Source: an uncultured Lysobacteraceae bacterium
GTDB lineage: Bacteria; Pseudomonadota; Gammaproteobacteria; Xanthomonadales; Rhodanobacteraceae
Assembly: GCA_946482585.1 (NCBI GenBank)
Contig: CAMLSI010000161.1
Span: forward strand, 1 to 10,380
Length of the DNA: 10,380 nt
Reading direction: 5' to 3'
Shown: piece after piece, positions 1 to 6,783 of the stretch
How positions within the stretch are numbered: position 1 is the stretch's first letter
Layout of the letters: every line of letters starts with the position of its first letter
Notes under the pieces: model-generated
The model's input: the letters and a program-made list of their open reading frames with translations, nothing else
Database searches by the model: none
What the model was told of the DNA's origin: nothing
Position numbers and translations under genes: made by a program

Positions 1-2255
1 TCTTCGCGCGCGAGCGCGGTCGCGCGGTCGAACGTGACCTGCTGCGGGCCGTCCTTGAGGCCGGCCAGCCCTTCGGTGCTGACGTATTCGGGATCGAGCA
101 CCCAGGTGCGCGTGCCGGTTTCCTCGTGCTCGATGCCGAACTGCTCGAACAGGCGCAGGATGAAATCTTCGGTGTCGAGATCGGCGTCGACCGCGGTCAG
201 CGCTTCGCGCAGCGTTTCTTCGCGCGCTTCGCGGCTGCTGGCGAGTTCGAGCAGACGATCGCGGCCCGCGTGCACGAGCCGCGACAGTTCCTCGTGCACC
301 GCGCGCGTCTCGGCGATCAGCGAATCGAGTTCCTGGTCGGGATCGGTGCCCTCGAGCGCATGCGTCGCAGCGCGTTCGGCCAGATCGGCACCGAAGCGCT
401 TGTAGAGTTCGCGGCCGTCGGCGGGACTGGTCCGCAGCGCATCCAGTCCTTCCTGGTACCAGCGCAGCAGCACGTGCTGCGCGCTGCCGCTGAACGCGAC
501 CGCGTGCAGCACGATGTCGTGCTGCTGGCCGATGCGGTCGAGACGGCCGATACGCTGTTCGAGCAGGTCCGGATCGAGCGGTACGTCCCAGAGGATCAGG
601 TGATGCGCGAACTGGAAGTTGCGGCCTTCCGAGCCGATTTCCGAGCAGATCAGCAGGCGCGCGCCTTCCGGGTCGGCGAAATAGGCCGCGTTGCGGTCGC
701 GATGCACGATGGACAGGCCCTCGTGGAAACGCGCGAGCGTGATCCCGCTGCGCGTGCGCACGGCTTCTTCCAGCGCCAGCACCTTGGCCTGGCTGCGGCA
801 GATCAGCAGGAATTTGTCGCGCGGGTATTTCTCGAGCACGCCGATGAGCCAGGGCAGGCGCGGATCGGCGGTGTAGTCGTATTCGTGCTGCGACGGCGGC
901 TGCTGGATGTCCGACAGGAATTCGGTCAGCAGGCGCTGGCGCTCGTCGTCGGCGAGCGCGACGCCGTCGAGCAGCTCGATGGCCGGCACGCGCTTCGGAA
1001 ATCCGCCGACGACCGCGCGACGATTGCGGAACATCACGCGGCCGGTACCGTGACGGTCGATCAGTGCGTCGAGCAGCGCGCTCGCAGCGCCTGCGTCCTC
1101 GTCGAGACGCGCGAGCAGTGCGCGGCTCGCGGCATCGTCGCCGAGGCGGTTCGCGAGCTCGCCGCGTTCCGCCGCGGTCAGCGGCGTGCCGTCGCCGAGC
1201 TTGGCCGCGATCTGCGACAGCGCGAGATAGCCGTCCGCTTCGGCGGTATAGCGTTCGAGATCGTGATAGCGCGCCGGATCGAGCAGGCGCAGGCGCGCGA
1301 AATGGCCGGTGCGGCCGAGCTGTTCGGGCGTCGCGGTCAGCAGGATCACGCCCGGCGTCGCTGCGGCCAGCGTTTCGACGAGTGCGTATTCGGGACTCGC
1401 CGCCTGCGGCGTCCAGGCCAGGTGATGCGCCTCGTCGACGACGAGCAGATCCCAGCCCGCGGCGCAGGCCTGTTCCGCGCGGCGGCGGTCGCCGGCGAGA
1501 AAGGCGAGGTCGGTGATGACGAGCTGCTCGTCCTCGAACGGATTGCGCGCGTCGCCGGCGAGTTCGATCGCGGCGCAGCGCTCTTCGTCAAAAATGGAAA
1601 ATTGCAGATTGAAGCGGCGCAGCAGTTCCACGAACCATTGGTAGACCAGCGGTTCCGGCAGCAGCACGAGCACGCGTTCGACGCGCCCGGCGGCGAGCAG
1701 CCGCGCGAGGATCATGCCGGCTTCGATGGTCTTGCCGAGGCCGACTTCGTCGGCGAGCAGCGCGCGCACCGGACGGCGGTTCGCGCCGATCTGCGCGACG
1801 CGCAGCTGATGTGGCACCAGCGCGATGCGTGCCGCGCCGAGACCGAAATCGACGCCGCGGCGCGCGCCTGCGCGGCGATTCAGCGCCTCAAGGCGGAAAT
1901 CGAAGCGATCGGGCCGGTCGAGCCGACCGGAGAGCAGCCGCTCATCGGCCTGCGACAGGCTCTGCACGTCGTCGAGTTCGCCCTCGACCAGCGCATGACC
2001 GCCGCCGTGGTAGTGCAGCAGTCCCTGATGCGTTTCGACGCGCTCGACCGTGAACTGCTCGCCCTTGCCGCTGACCTTCTGGCCGATGCGGAATTCGGCG
2101 CGGACCAGCGGCGCCGCATGCGCGGCGTAGTGGCGCAGCACGCCCGCCTTGGCGAACAGCACCTGGATACTGCGCCCCTCGATGCGCAAGACGGTGCCGA
2201 GCCCGAGCTCGGGTTCGGCATTGGAAATCCAGCGTTGACCGGGGGTGAAATGCAT
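1..2255 (-). CDS. rapA: RNA polymerase-associated ATPase RapA (HepA), 3' end outside window
   Basis: RapA is a SNF2/SWI2-family ATPase that binds RNA polymerase and helps recycle it after transcription, in the cytoplasm. About 751 residues are visible. The N-terminus, MHFTPGQRWISNAEPELG, matches the family start and fixes the ATG at 2253-2255. Residues 1 to about 110 are the Tudor-like N-terminal region. The ATPase core has Walker A GLGKT (172-176, in LLADEVGLGKTIEAGMIL) and DEAHH (274-278), then LLTATPEQLG. The second helicase lobe carries SEIGSEGRNFQFA and QRIGRLDRIGQ (about 565-577). The visible end, near FDRATALARE, aligns with the RapA C-terminal region, so about 200 residues of a usual 930-970 lie beyond the edge. 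No frameshift was seen in the parts I translated. The gene is transcribed alone from its own promoter, separated from ybdD by a hairpin. Identification is very secure; the role is family knowledge. Confidence 0.96.
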   Translation of the reverse strand, partial: MHFTPGQRWISNAEPELGLGTVLRIEGRSIQVLFAKAGVLRHYAAHAAPLVRAEFRIGQKVSGKGEQFTVERVETHQGLLHYHGGGHALVEGELDDVQSLSQADERLLSGRLDRPDRFDFRLEALNRRAGARRGVDFGLGAARIALVPHQLRVAQIGANRRPVRALLADEVGLGKTIEAGMILARLLAAGRVERVLVLLPEPLVYQWFVELLRRFNLQFSIFDEERCAAIELAGDARNPFEDEQLVITDLAFLAGDRRRAEQACAAGWDLLVVDEAHHLAWTPQAASPEYALVETLAAATPGVILLTATPEQLGRTGHFARLRLLDPARYHDLERYTAEADGYLALSQIAAKLGDGTPLTAAERGELANRLGDDAASRALLARLDEDAGAASALLDALIDRHGTGRVMFRNRRAVVGGFPKRVPAIELLDGVALADDERQRLLTEFLSDIQQPPSQHEYDYTADPRLPWLIGVLEKYPRDKFLLICRSQAKVLALEEAVRTRSGITLARFHEGLSIVHRDRNAAYFADPEGARLLICSEIGSEGRNFQFAHHLILWDVPLDPDLLEQRIGRLDRIGQQHDIVLHAVAFSGSAQHVLLRWYQEGLDALRTSPADGRELYKRFGADLAERAATHALEGTDPDQELDSLIAETRAVHEELSRLVHAGRDRLLELASSREAREETLREALTAVDADLDTEDFILRLFEQFGIEHEETGTRTWVLDPEYVSTEGLAGLKDGPQQVTFDRATALARE

Positions 2256-2286
2256 CAGGCGTCGGTTCCAGGCGGGGCGGGCGCGG

Positions 2287-2315
2287 ATTATCCCGTGCAT
2301 CTGCCGCGGTGGAAA
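2287..2315 (-). promoter_or_regulatory. Probable sigma70 promoter of rapA
   Basis: On the minus strand, TTTCCA (2310-2315, 4 of 6 to TTGACA) is followed after exactly 17 bases by GATAAT (2287-2292, 5 of 6 to TATAAT). The predicted transcript start is near 2280, giving a leader of about 25 bases before the rapA ATG. No strong Shine-Dalgarno precedes the ATG; the nearest purine run is a GGA about 12 bases upstream. This is a motif match only, but spacing and position are good. Confidence 0.6.
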
Positions 2316-2373
2316 CCTTCGATTGGGCTTGACGCGGCCATTCTTGCGGGCGGCGCACTCGGAAAACGGCAGT

Positions 2374-2412
2374 GCGGGTAGGCGCTGAGCCGCCGGCTCG
2401 GCGCCTACCCGC
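2374..2412 (-). terminator. GTAG-type hairpin, likely terminator of cstA-ybdD
   Basis: Arms GCGGGTAGGCGCTGAGCC (2374-2391) and GGCTCGGCGCCTACCCGC (2395-2412) pair at 17 of 18 positions around a 3-base loop. It begins 10 bases after the ybdD stop. On the minus strand it is followed, about 8 bases later, by TTTT, a weak U-tract. This fits a transcript-end hairpin separating ybdD from the rapA promoter. The GTAG near one end also resembles the GTAG-bearing palindromic repeats (REP-like) described in Stenotrophomonas and relatives, so it may be a dispersed repeat serving as a terminator. Confidence 0.6.
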
Positions 2413-2422
2413 CGTCGCCCGT

Positions 2423-2626
2423 TCAGCAGCAGCGCGACCTTCCGCGCCCGTAGCGCGCGGCGAGGCGGTCGGCGAAGAACGCCTCGTAGCTCAGCGGCTC
2501 GGTGTCCGGATGCCGTTCGCGGTGATGCCGCAGGTAGGTGCCGTAGTCGGGCACGCCGACGGCCAGCCTTGCGGTTTCGCACAGCTGGCGCCAGAACGCG
2601 CGCAACGCGGCGGCGGCCGGACGCAT
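2423..2626 (-). CDS. ybdD: YbdD/YjiX family small protein (DUF466), CstA partner
   Basis: This 67-residue cytoplasmic-looking protein belongs to the YbdD/YjiX (DUF466) family. In Escherichia coli, members are encoded next to cstA or btsT and are needed for pyruvate uptake by those transporters. The family signature is clear: GVPDYGTYLRHHRERHP (residues 24-40), then SYEAFFADRLAARYG and a C-terminal RCC ending at TGA. Its length is normal (E. coli homologue about 65). The start ATG shares its A with the cstA stop codon (TGATG, 2624-2628), so translation is probably coupled to cstA, and no separate promoter is expected. Some family members are annotated as putative selenoproteins; here both terminal cysteines are ordinary TGC codons. 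Family assignment is secure; the exact mechanism is not known from sequence. Confidence 0.92.
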   Translation of the reverse strand: MRPAAAALRAFWRQLCETARLAVGVPDYGTYLRHHRERHPDTEPLSYEAFFADRLAARYGRGRSRCC

Positions 2627-4707
2627 CACGTGGCTACCGATGCCGCGGCGACGTAGGGCGTTTCGAGCGCGGACGCCGTGCTGTTGCGCCGGGCCGCGAG
2701 CGCGGCGCGGATGCCGAAGAACAGCGTGACCACGACGATGAACGCGAACAGCGCGCAGAGCCCGGCGTCGAGGTAATTGTTGAACGCGACGCGCTGCATC
2801 TGCTCCACGCTCTTGGCCGGCGCGAGCACTTCGCCGCGCGCGGCGGCCTCGGCGAAGCGTTTCGCATTGGCGATGAAACCGATCTTGGGGTTGTCGTGGA
2901 ACAGCTTCTGCCAGCTCGCGACGAGCGTGCAGACCACGAGCCATGCGGTCGGCAGCGCGACGATCCAGACATAGCGGTCACGCTTCATCTTGATCAGCAC
3001 GGCGCAGGCGAAGATCAGCGCCATTGCCGCGAGCATCTGATTGGCGATGCCGAACAGCGGCCACAGCGTGTTGATGCCGCCGAGCGGATCGACCACGCCC
3101 TGATACAGGAACCAGCCCCAGCCCGCGACGCAGAGCGCAGTCGCGATCAGATTGCCGCCCCAGGATTCGGTGTGGCGCAGCGGCGCGTGCACGGTACCGA
3201 GCAGGTCCTGGATCATGAAGCGACCGACGCGCGTGCCGGCATCGATCGTGGTCAGGATGAACAGCGCCTCGAACAGGATGGCGTAGTGATACCAGAACGC
3301 CATCATGCCTTCACCGGAGATCACGTCGTGGAGGATCTGCGCCATGCCGACGGCCAGCGTCGGCGCGCCGCCGGTGCGCGAGAGGATGGTGGTTTCGCCG
3401 ATGTCGCGCGCGGTCTGGCTCAGCATCTCGGGCGTCACGACGAAGCCCCACTGGCTGATCGCCTGCGCTGCGGATTCGACGCTGCCGCCGAGCACCGCCG
3501 CGGGGCTGTTCATCGCGAAATAGATGCCGGGCTGCAGTGCCGTGGCGGCGACCAGCGCCATGATCGCGACGAACGCCTCCATCAGCATGCCGCCGTAGCC
3601 GATCATGCGGATATCGGCTTCGGTCGCGACCATCTTCGGCGTCGTGCCGGAGGAGATCAGCGCATGGAAGCCCGACACGGCGCCGCAGGCGATCGTGATG
3701 AACAGGAACGGGAACAGGCTGCCCGACCAGACCGGGCCGCTGCCGTCGATGAAGCGCGTCAGCGCCGGCATCTGCAGGTCGGGCCGCACAATGAAGATCG
3801 CGAGCGCGAGGATGACGATGGTGCCGATCTTGAGGAAGGTCGACAGATAGTCGCGCGGCGCGAGCAGGAACCAGACCGGCAGCACCGACGCGACGAAGCC
3901 GTAGACGATCATGAGCCACGACAGTTGACGCCCGTCGAACGTGAACGCCTTGGCCCAGGCCGGATCGGCGGCGACGTGGCCGCCGGCCCAGATCGACGCG
4001 AACAGCAGCACGAGCCCGATCAGCGACGCTTCGAGAATGCGCCCGGGCCGCAGCCAGCGCATGTAGATGCCCATGAAGATCGCGATCGGTATCGTGGCGG
4101 CGACCGTGAACGTGCCCCAGGGGCTTTCCGCGAGTGCCTTGACCACGACGAGTGCGAGCACCGCGAGCAGGATGATCATGATCGCGAGGATGCCCAGCAT
4201 CGCGAGCGTGCCCGCGGTGTTGCCGAGTTCCGCGCGGATCATGTCGCCGAGCGAGCGGCCGTCGCGGCGCGTCGAGCAGAACAGGATGATCATGTCCTGC
4301 ACGGCGCCGGCGAAGACCACGCCGGCCAGTATCCAGAGCGTGCCGGGCAGATAGCCCATCTGCGCGGCGAGCACCGGGCCGACCAGCGGACCCGCGCCCG
4401 CGATCGCGGCGAAGTGATGGCCGTAGAGCACCCAGCGGTTCGTCGGCACGAAATCCAGGCCGTCGTTGCGCCGCAGCGCCGGCGTCGCGCGCGTCGGATC
4501 GAGCTGCAGCGCCGTGCCGGCGATGAAGCGGCTGTAGAAGCGATAGGCGATCGTCAGCACCGCCACGGCCGCCGCGACCAGCCAGATCGCATTGACCGGT
4601 TCGCCGCGTTTCAGCGCGACGACGCCGAGGCAGGCCGCGCCGGCCATGGCGAAGACCAGCCAGCCGAGTTTGCTCAGTAGCGTTCCATTCTTCATTGCCG
4701 TCGTCAT
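2626..4707 (-). CDS. cstA: Carbon starvation protein A, pyruvate/peptide-type transporter
   Basis: CstA is a multi-spanning inner-membrane transporter. E. coli CstA and its paralogue BtsT take up pyruvate with protons, and CstA has also been linked to peptide use under carbon starvation. The predicted protein is 693 residues (E. coli about 700). Visible family blocks are NDGLDFVPT (81-89), GHHFAAIAGAGPLVGP (96-111), STRRDGRSLG (145-154) and SGFHALISSGTTPKMV (about 341-356). Many hydrophobic helices run from residue 12 to the C-terminus, covering the CstA core and the C-terminal five-helix CstA region. I chose ATG 4705-4707 because GGGGA lies 8 bases upstream; an ATG four codons later (4693-4695) has no ribosome site. 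The frame stays open to 4890, but that upstream part does not look like CstA. It heads an operon with ybdD and is divergent from dgkA. Substrate is inferred from homologues. Confidence 0.95.
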   Translation of the reverse strand: MTTAMKNGTLLSKLGWLVFAMAGAACLGVVALKRGEPVNAIWLVAAAVAVLTIAYRFYSRFIAGTALQLDPTRATPALRRNDGLDFVPTNRWVLYGHHFAAIAGAGPLVGPVLAAQMGYLPGTLWILAGVVFAGAVQDMIILFCSTRRDGRSLGDMIRAELGNTAGTLAMLGILAIMIILLAVLALVVVKALAESPWGTFTVAATIPIAIFMGIYMRWLRPGRILEASLIGLVLLFASIWAGGHVAADPAWAKAFTFDGRQLSWLMIVYGFVASVLPVWFLLAPRDYLSTFLKIGTIVILALAIFIVRPDLQMPALTRFIDGSGPVWSGSLFPFLFITIACGAVSGFHALISSGTTPKMVATEADIRMIGYGGMLMEAFVAIMALVAATALQPGIYFAMNSPAAVLGGSVESAAQAISQWGFVVTPEMLSQTARDIGETTILSRTGGAPTLAVGMAQILHDVISGEGMMAFWYHYAILFEALFILTTIDAGTRVGRFMIQDLLGTVHAPLRHTESWGGNLIATALCVAGWGWFLYQGVVDPLGGINTLWPLFGIANQMLAAMALIFACAVLIKMKRDRYVWIVALPTAWLVVCTLVASWQKLFHDNPKIGFIANAKRFAEAAARGEVLAPAKSVEQMQRVAFNNYLDAGLCALFAFIVVVTLFFGIRAALAARRNSTASALETPYVAAASVAT

Positions 4708-4715
4708 CGATACCG

Positions 4716-4720
4716 TCCCC
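4716..4720 (-). promoter_or_regulatory. Ribosome binding site deciding the cstA start
   Basis: The minus strand reads GGGGA here, 8 bases before the ATG at 4705-4707. The alternative ATG at 4693-4695 is preceded by ATGACGACGGCA, with no Shine-Dalgarno, so the upstream ATG is preferred. Confidence 0.55.
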
Positions 4721-4738
4721 ACGTCCGCGACGCGCGGA

Positions 4739-4767
4739 AGCGTCGGCGCGATCGCGGCGGGGGTCAA
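4739..4767 (-). promoter_or_regulatory. Weak candidate promoter for cstA-ybdD
   Basis: A good -35 (TTGACC, 4762-4767, 5 of 6) on the minus strand is followed after 17 bases by GACGCT (4739-4744), which matches TATAAT poorly. The location, about 30 bases before the ATG, is right. No CRP-type TGTGA-N6-TCACA palindrome was seen in the cstA-dgkA gap, although E. coli cstA is CRP-controlled. Confidence 0.28.
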
Positions 4768-4884
4768 GCGCTCTTTAGTCGGATGGCGACGCGGTCTGCA
4801 ATTGCCGCTTTTTTCGCGTGTTCTCATGCTGCGGCGCGGCAGGAGTCCGGCCGGCCCGCAGCGAACGGCCGTTTGCCGCGGCTC

Positions 4885-4893
4885 TGGCATACT
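4885..4893 (+). promoter_or_regulatory. Candidate extended -10 promoter for dgkA
   Basis: TGG followed by CATACT forms an extended -10 element (TGn plus 4 of 6 bases). No recognisable -35 lies 17 bases upstream. The predicted start near 4900 would leave a leader of about 29 bases before the dgkA ATG. Motif match only. Confidence 0.35.
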
Positions 4894-4928
4894 ACGCGGC
4901 CTTTGCGTCAGCCGACCCCACGAAGACC

Positions 4929-5303
4929 ATGCCCAGCACCGAGCCGCGCGGCCCCAAACAGATCCTCAAGGCCCTGCGCTGGTCCTGGCAGGGACTCAAG
5001 GCCGGCTTCGCGTTCGAGGCTTCGTTCCGGCTCGAGGTCTATCTGTTCGTGATCTTCGCGCCGCTCGGCCTTTGGCTCGGCCACGGTCCCATCGAGAAGG
5101 CGATGCTCGTGGGCAGCCTGATCCTCGTGCTGGGGGCCGAACTGCTCAATTCCGCCGTCGAAGCCATCGTCGACAAGGCCAGCCCCGAATTCCACGTGCT
5201 GGCCGGCCGTGCGAAGGACATGGGTTCCGCCGCGGTGTTCCTGCTCATGCTCAACGTGATGCTGTGCTGGGGCCTGATCCTCGGATCGCGCTGGATGCCA
5301 TAG
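4929..5303 (+). CDS. dgkA: Diacylglycerol kinase DgkA
   Basis: DgkA is the small trimeric inner-membrane kinase that uses MgATP to turn diacylglycerol into phosphatidic acid, recycling diacylglycerol left by membrane-derived glucan synthesis. The predicted protein is 124 residues (E. coli 122). Key residues of the E. coli enzyme are conserved: E30 (E28) in FEASFR, E71, N74 and E78 (E69, N72, E76) in GAELLNSAVEAIVD, and K96-D97 (K94-D95) in GRAKDMGSA. An amphipathic N-terminal helix (10-30) precedes three membrane spans (about 37-52, 57-81, 99-119). ATG 4929 gives the family N-terminus; the upstream open frame (from 4818) lacks family similarity. Only a weak ACGAAG precedes the start. It stands alone, divergent from cstA, with repeats and a terminator-like hairpin downstream. 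Confidence 0.95.
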   Translation: MPSTEPRGPKQILKALRWSWQGLKAGFAFEASFRLEVYLFVIFAPLGLWLGHGPIEKAMLVGSLILVLGAELLNSAVEAIVDKASPEFHVLAGRAKDMGSAAVFLLMLNVMLCWGLILGSRWMP

Positions 5304-5311
5304 GCTGGGTT

Positions 5312-5338
5312 GAGCCTGCGGCTGCGCCCGACATCGAG
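5312..5338 (+). repeat. Left copy of a 27-base inverted repeat (REP/REPIN-like)
   Basis: The unit is GAGCC, a TGC loop, GGCT, one base, then CGCCCGACATCGAG. It is repeated in inverse orientation at 5477-5503 with 23 of 27 bases identical. The differences are the three loop bases and the base after GGCT. It starts 8 bases after the dgkA stop and can fold through AGCC/GGCT around the TGC loop. Confidence 0.65.
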
Positions 5339-5360
5339 ATCTTCCGGCGCGGCGAACGTG

Positions 5361-5400
5361 GGGCGCAACGATGCGCAGTCGGGCGCGGCGATGCGCAGAT
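5361..5400 (+). repeat. Two degenerate 20-base tandem units
   Basis: GGGCGCAACGATGCGCAGTC (5361-5380) is followed directly by GGGCGCGGCGATGCGCAGAT (5381-5400), 16 of 20 identical with the core CGATGCGCAG intact. They lie between the two inverted repeat copies. With only two copies in GC-rich sequence, chance is possible. Confidence 0.45.
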
Positions 5401-5476
5401 TGCGACGCCGTTCGGCATTCCGGCCTGATGCACGCGTGCCGATCGCTCCGGCGCGGATACTTCGTCGGTGCGATAC

Positions 5477-5503
5477 CTCGATGTCGGGCGTAGCCTGCGG
5501 CTC
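5477..5503 (-). repeat. Right copy of the 27-base inverted repeat
   Basis: This is the inverse partner of 5312-5338, sharing CGCCCGACATCGAG on the minus strand. On the plus strand it reads CTCGATGTCGGGCG, then GTAGCC-TGC-GGCT. It contains GTAG beside a hairpin, as in REP elements of Xanthomonadales, and its hairpin is also the stem of the terminator-like structure at 5486-5527. Confidence 0.65.
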
Positions 5504-5527
5504 GCCCTGGCCTGTTTTTTGCTTTTT
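5486..5527 (+). terminator. Hairpin plus T-runs between dgkA and rlmI
   Basis: GGGCG (5486-5490), a bulged T, AGCC, loop TGC, GGCT and CGCCC (5503-5507) form a 9-bp stem with one bulge. Seven bases later come TTTTTT (5515-5520) and TTTTT (5523-5527). It looks like an intrinsic terminator for dgkA. The T-run lies somewhat far from the stem, and it ends only 21 bases before the rlmI ATG, so it could instead act in the rlmI leader. No convincing rlmI promoter fits between the T-runs and the ATG. Confidence 0.55.
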
Positions 5528-5548
5528 CTAAATTTACGGAATTCCACC

Positions 5549-6754
5549 ATGTCCGACGCCGTCGAATATCCTGCTCTCCACCTCAAGCGCGGCGAAGACG
5601 CGCGGCTGCGCGCGGGGCACCTGTGGGTGTTCTCCAACGAAGTCGACGTCAAGCGCACGCCGCTGACCGGCTTCGCCCCCGGCGAGATCTGCATCGTCGT
5701 CGATCACGCGGGCAAGCCGCTCGGCGTCGGCTACGTCAATCCGAATTCGCTGATCTGCGCGCGGCTCGTCGCGCGCGGGCTCGATCATGCGCTGGACCGT
5801 TCGCTGTTCGTGCACAAGCTCAATGTCGCGCTGAGCCTGCGCGAGCGCCTGTTCGACGAGCCCTACTACCGGCTGGTCTACGGCGAATCCGACGGTCTGC
5901 CGGGTCTGACGCTGGACCGTTTCGGCGACGTCATCGTCGGCCAGACGACGACGGCGGGCATGGAGAGGCTCAAGGACGAGATCAGCGAAGCCGTCGTCAA
6001 GGTACTGAAGCCGCGCGCGCTGGTCTGGAAGAACGACGCCGGCATCCGCAGCATGGAACAACTGCCGGAATACGCCGACATCGGCTACGGCGCGCTCGAC
6101 GCGCCGGTCGTCGTGCGCGAAGGCGGCGTCGAATTCGAGTGCGACGTGATCGGCGGGCAGAAGACCGGCTGGTTCTACGATCAGCAGTCCAATCGCGATC
6201 GCATGGCGCGCTATGTCGCGGGCAAGCGCGTACTCGATGTCTGCAGCTATCTCGGCGGCTGGGGCCTGCGTGCCGCGGCCATGGGCGCGAGCGAAGTGGT
6301 CTGCGTCGACGTGTCGGCGCACGCGGTCGACGCGATCCGCCGCAACATCGAGCGCAACGGCTTCGGCGATCGCGTGACCGCGGTCAAGGCCGATGCATTC
6401 GACGAGCTCAAGCGCCTGCGCGAACTGCGCGAGCGCTTCGACGTCGTGATTCTCGATCCGCCGGCCTTCGTCAAGCGCAAGAAGGATTTCGCCGAAGGCC
6501 GCATCGCCTACCGCCGCCTCAACGAGATGGGCATGCAGGTGCTGTCGCGCGACGGCATCCTCGTGACCTGCTCGTGCTCGTACCACATGCCGCGCGCGGC
6601 GCTGCTCGACAGCGTGCAGCAGGCCGCGCGGCATCTCGATCGCCAGGTGCAGGTGCTCGAGCAACTGCAGCAGGGGCCCGACCATCCGGTGCATCCGGCG
6701 ATCGCGGAAACGGACTACCTCAAGGGCTACATCTGCCGCGTGCTGCCGGCCTGA
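5549..6754 (+). CDS. rlmI: 23S rRNA m5C1962 methyltransferase RlmI
   Basis: RlmI is a SAM-dependent cytoplasmic enzyme that methylates C1962 (E. coli numbering) of 23S rRNA at carbon 5. The protein is 401 residues (E. coli 396). Residues 7 to about 75 form the PUA RNA-binding domain (LKRGEDARLRAGHLWVFSNE). A linking region with YYRLVYGESDGLPGLTLDRF (107-126) and GQKTGWFYDQQSNR (203-216) follows. The Rossmann core has motif I VLDVCSYLGGWG (228-239), ILDPPAFVK (301-309) and TCSCS (340-344), which carries the cysteines expected for m5C catalysis. The C-terminus LKGYICRVLPA matches the family. ATG 5549 fits the family start, with GGA 9 bases upstream; the frame is open back to 5468, but that stretch translates the repeat. 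It is convergent with the next gene, with 29 bases between stops. Confidence 0.94.
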   Translation: MSDAVEYPALHLKRGEDARLRAGHLWVFSNEVDVKRTPLTGFAPGEICIVVDHAGKPLGVGYVNPNSLICARLVARGLDHALDRSLFVHKLNVALSLRERLFDEPYYRLVYGESDGLPGLTLDRFGDVIVGQTTTAGMERLKDEISEAVVKVLKPRALVWKNDAGIRSMEQLPEYADIGYGALDAPVVVREGGVEFECDVIGGQKTGWFYDQQSNRDRMARYVAGKRVLDVCSYLGGWGLRAAAMGASEVVCVDVSAHAVDAIRRNIERNGFGDRVTAVKADAFDELKRLRELRERFDVVILDPPAFVKRKKDFAEGRIAYRRLNEMGMQVLSRDGILVTCSCSYHMPRAALLDSVQQAARHLDRQVQVLEQLQQGPDHPVHPAIAETDYLKGYICRVLPA

Positions 6755-6783
6755 GGCGGGATCGCCGGCTCAAGGCATCCGGT

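Noticed and set aside
126..2381. A 751-codon open frame on the plus strand opposite rapA
   Set aside because: Its translation has no recognisable family and is biased to A, R, E and Q. The opposite strand encodes RapA with all motifs intact; long antisense frames are expected at this GC content.
2374..2425. Selenocysteine readthrough of the ybdD TGA with the following hairpin as a SECIS
   Set aside because: The family has putative selenoprotein members, but here both terminal cysteines are TGC, the TGA is at the normal family end, and the apical loop is a bare 3-base loop unlike bacterial SECIS elements.
2569..4680. A 703-codon plus-strand frame opposite cstA
   Set aside because: The product is almost all R, D, E, H, Q and A, the reverse image of hydrophobic CstA codons. 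CstA on the minus strand is unambiguous.
5343..5456. A 10-base direct repeat TCCGGCGCGG at 5343-5352 and 5447-5456
   Set aside because: It is short and GC-rich, so chance is likely, and the flanks do not extend the match.
5534..6694. A 386-codon minus-strand frame opposite rlmI
   Set aside because: Composition mirrors the sense strand and RlmI motifs are complete on the plus strand.
6745..6769. GCCGGC repeated on both sides of the rlmI stop as a bidirectional terminator
   Set aside because: GCCGGC is self-palindromic and common in GC-rich DNA; the stem is only six bases with a 13-base loop and no T-runs.
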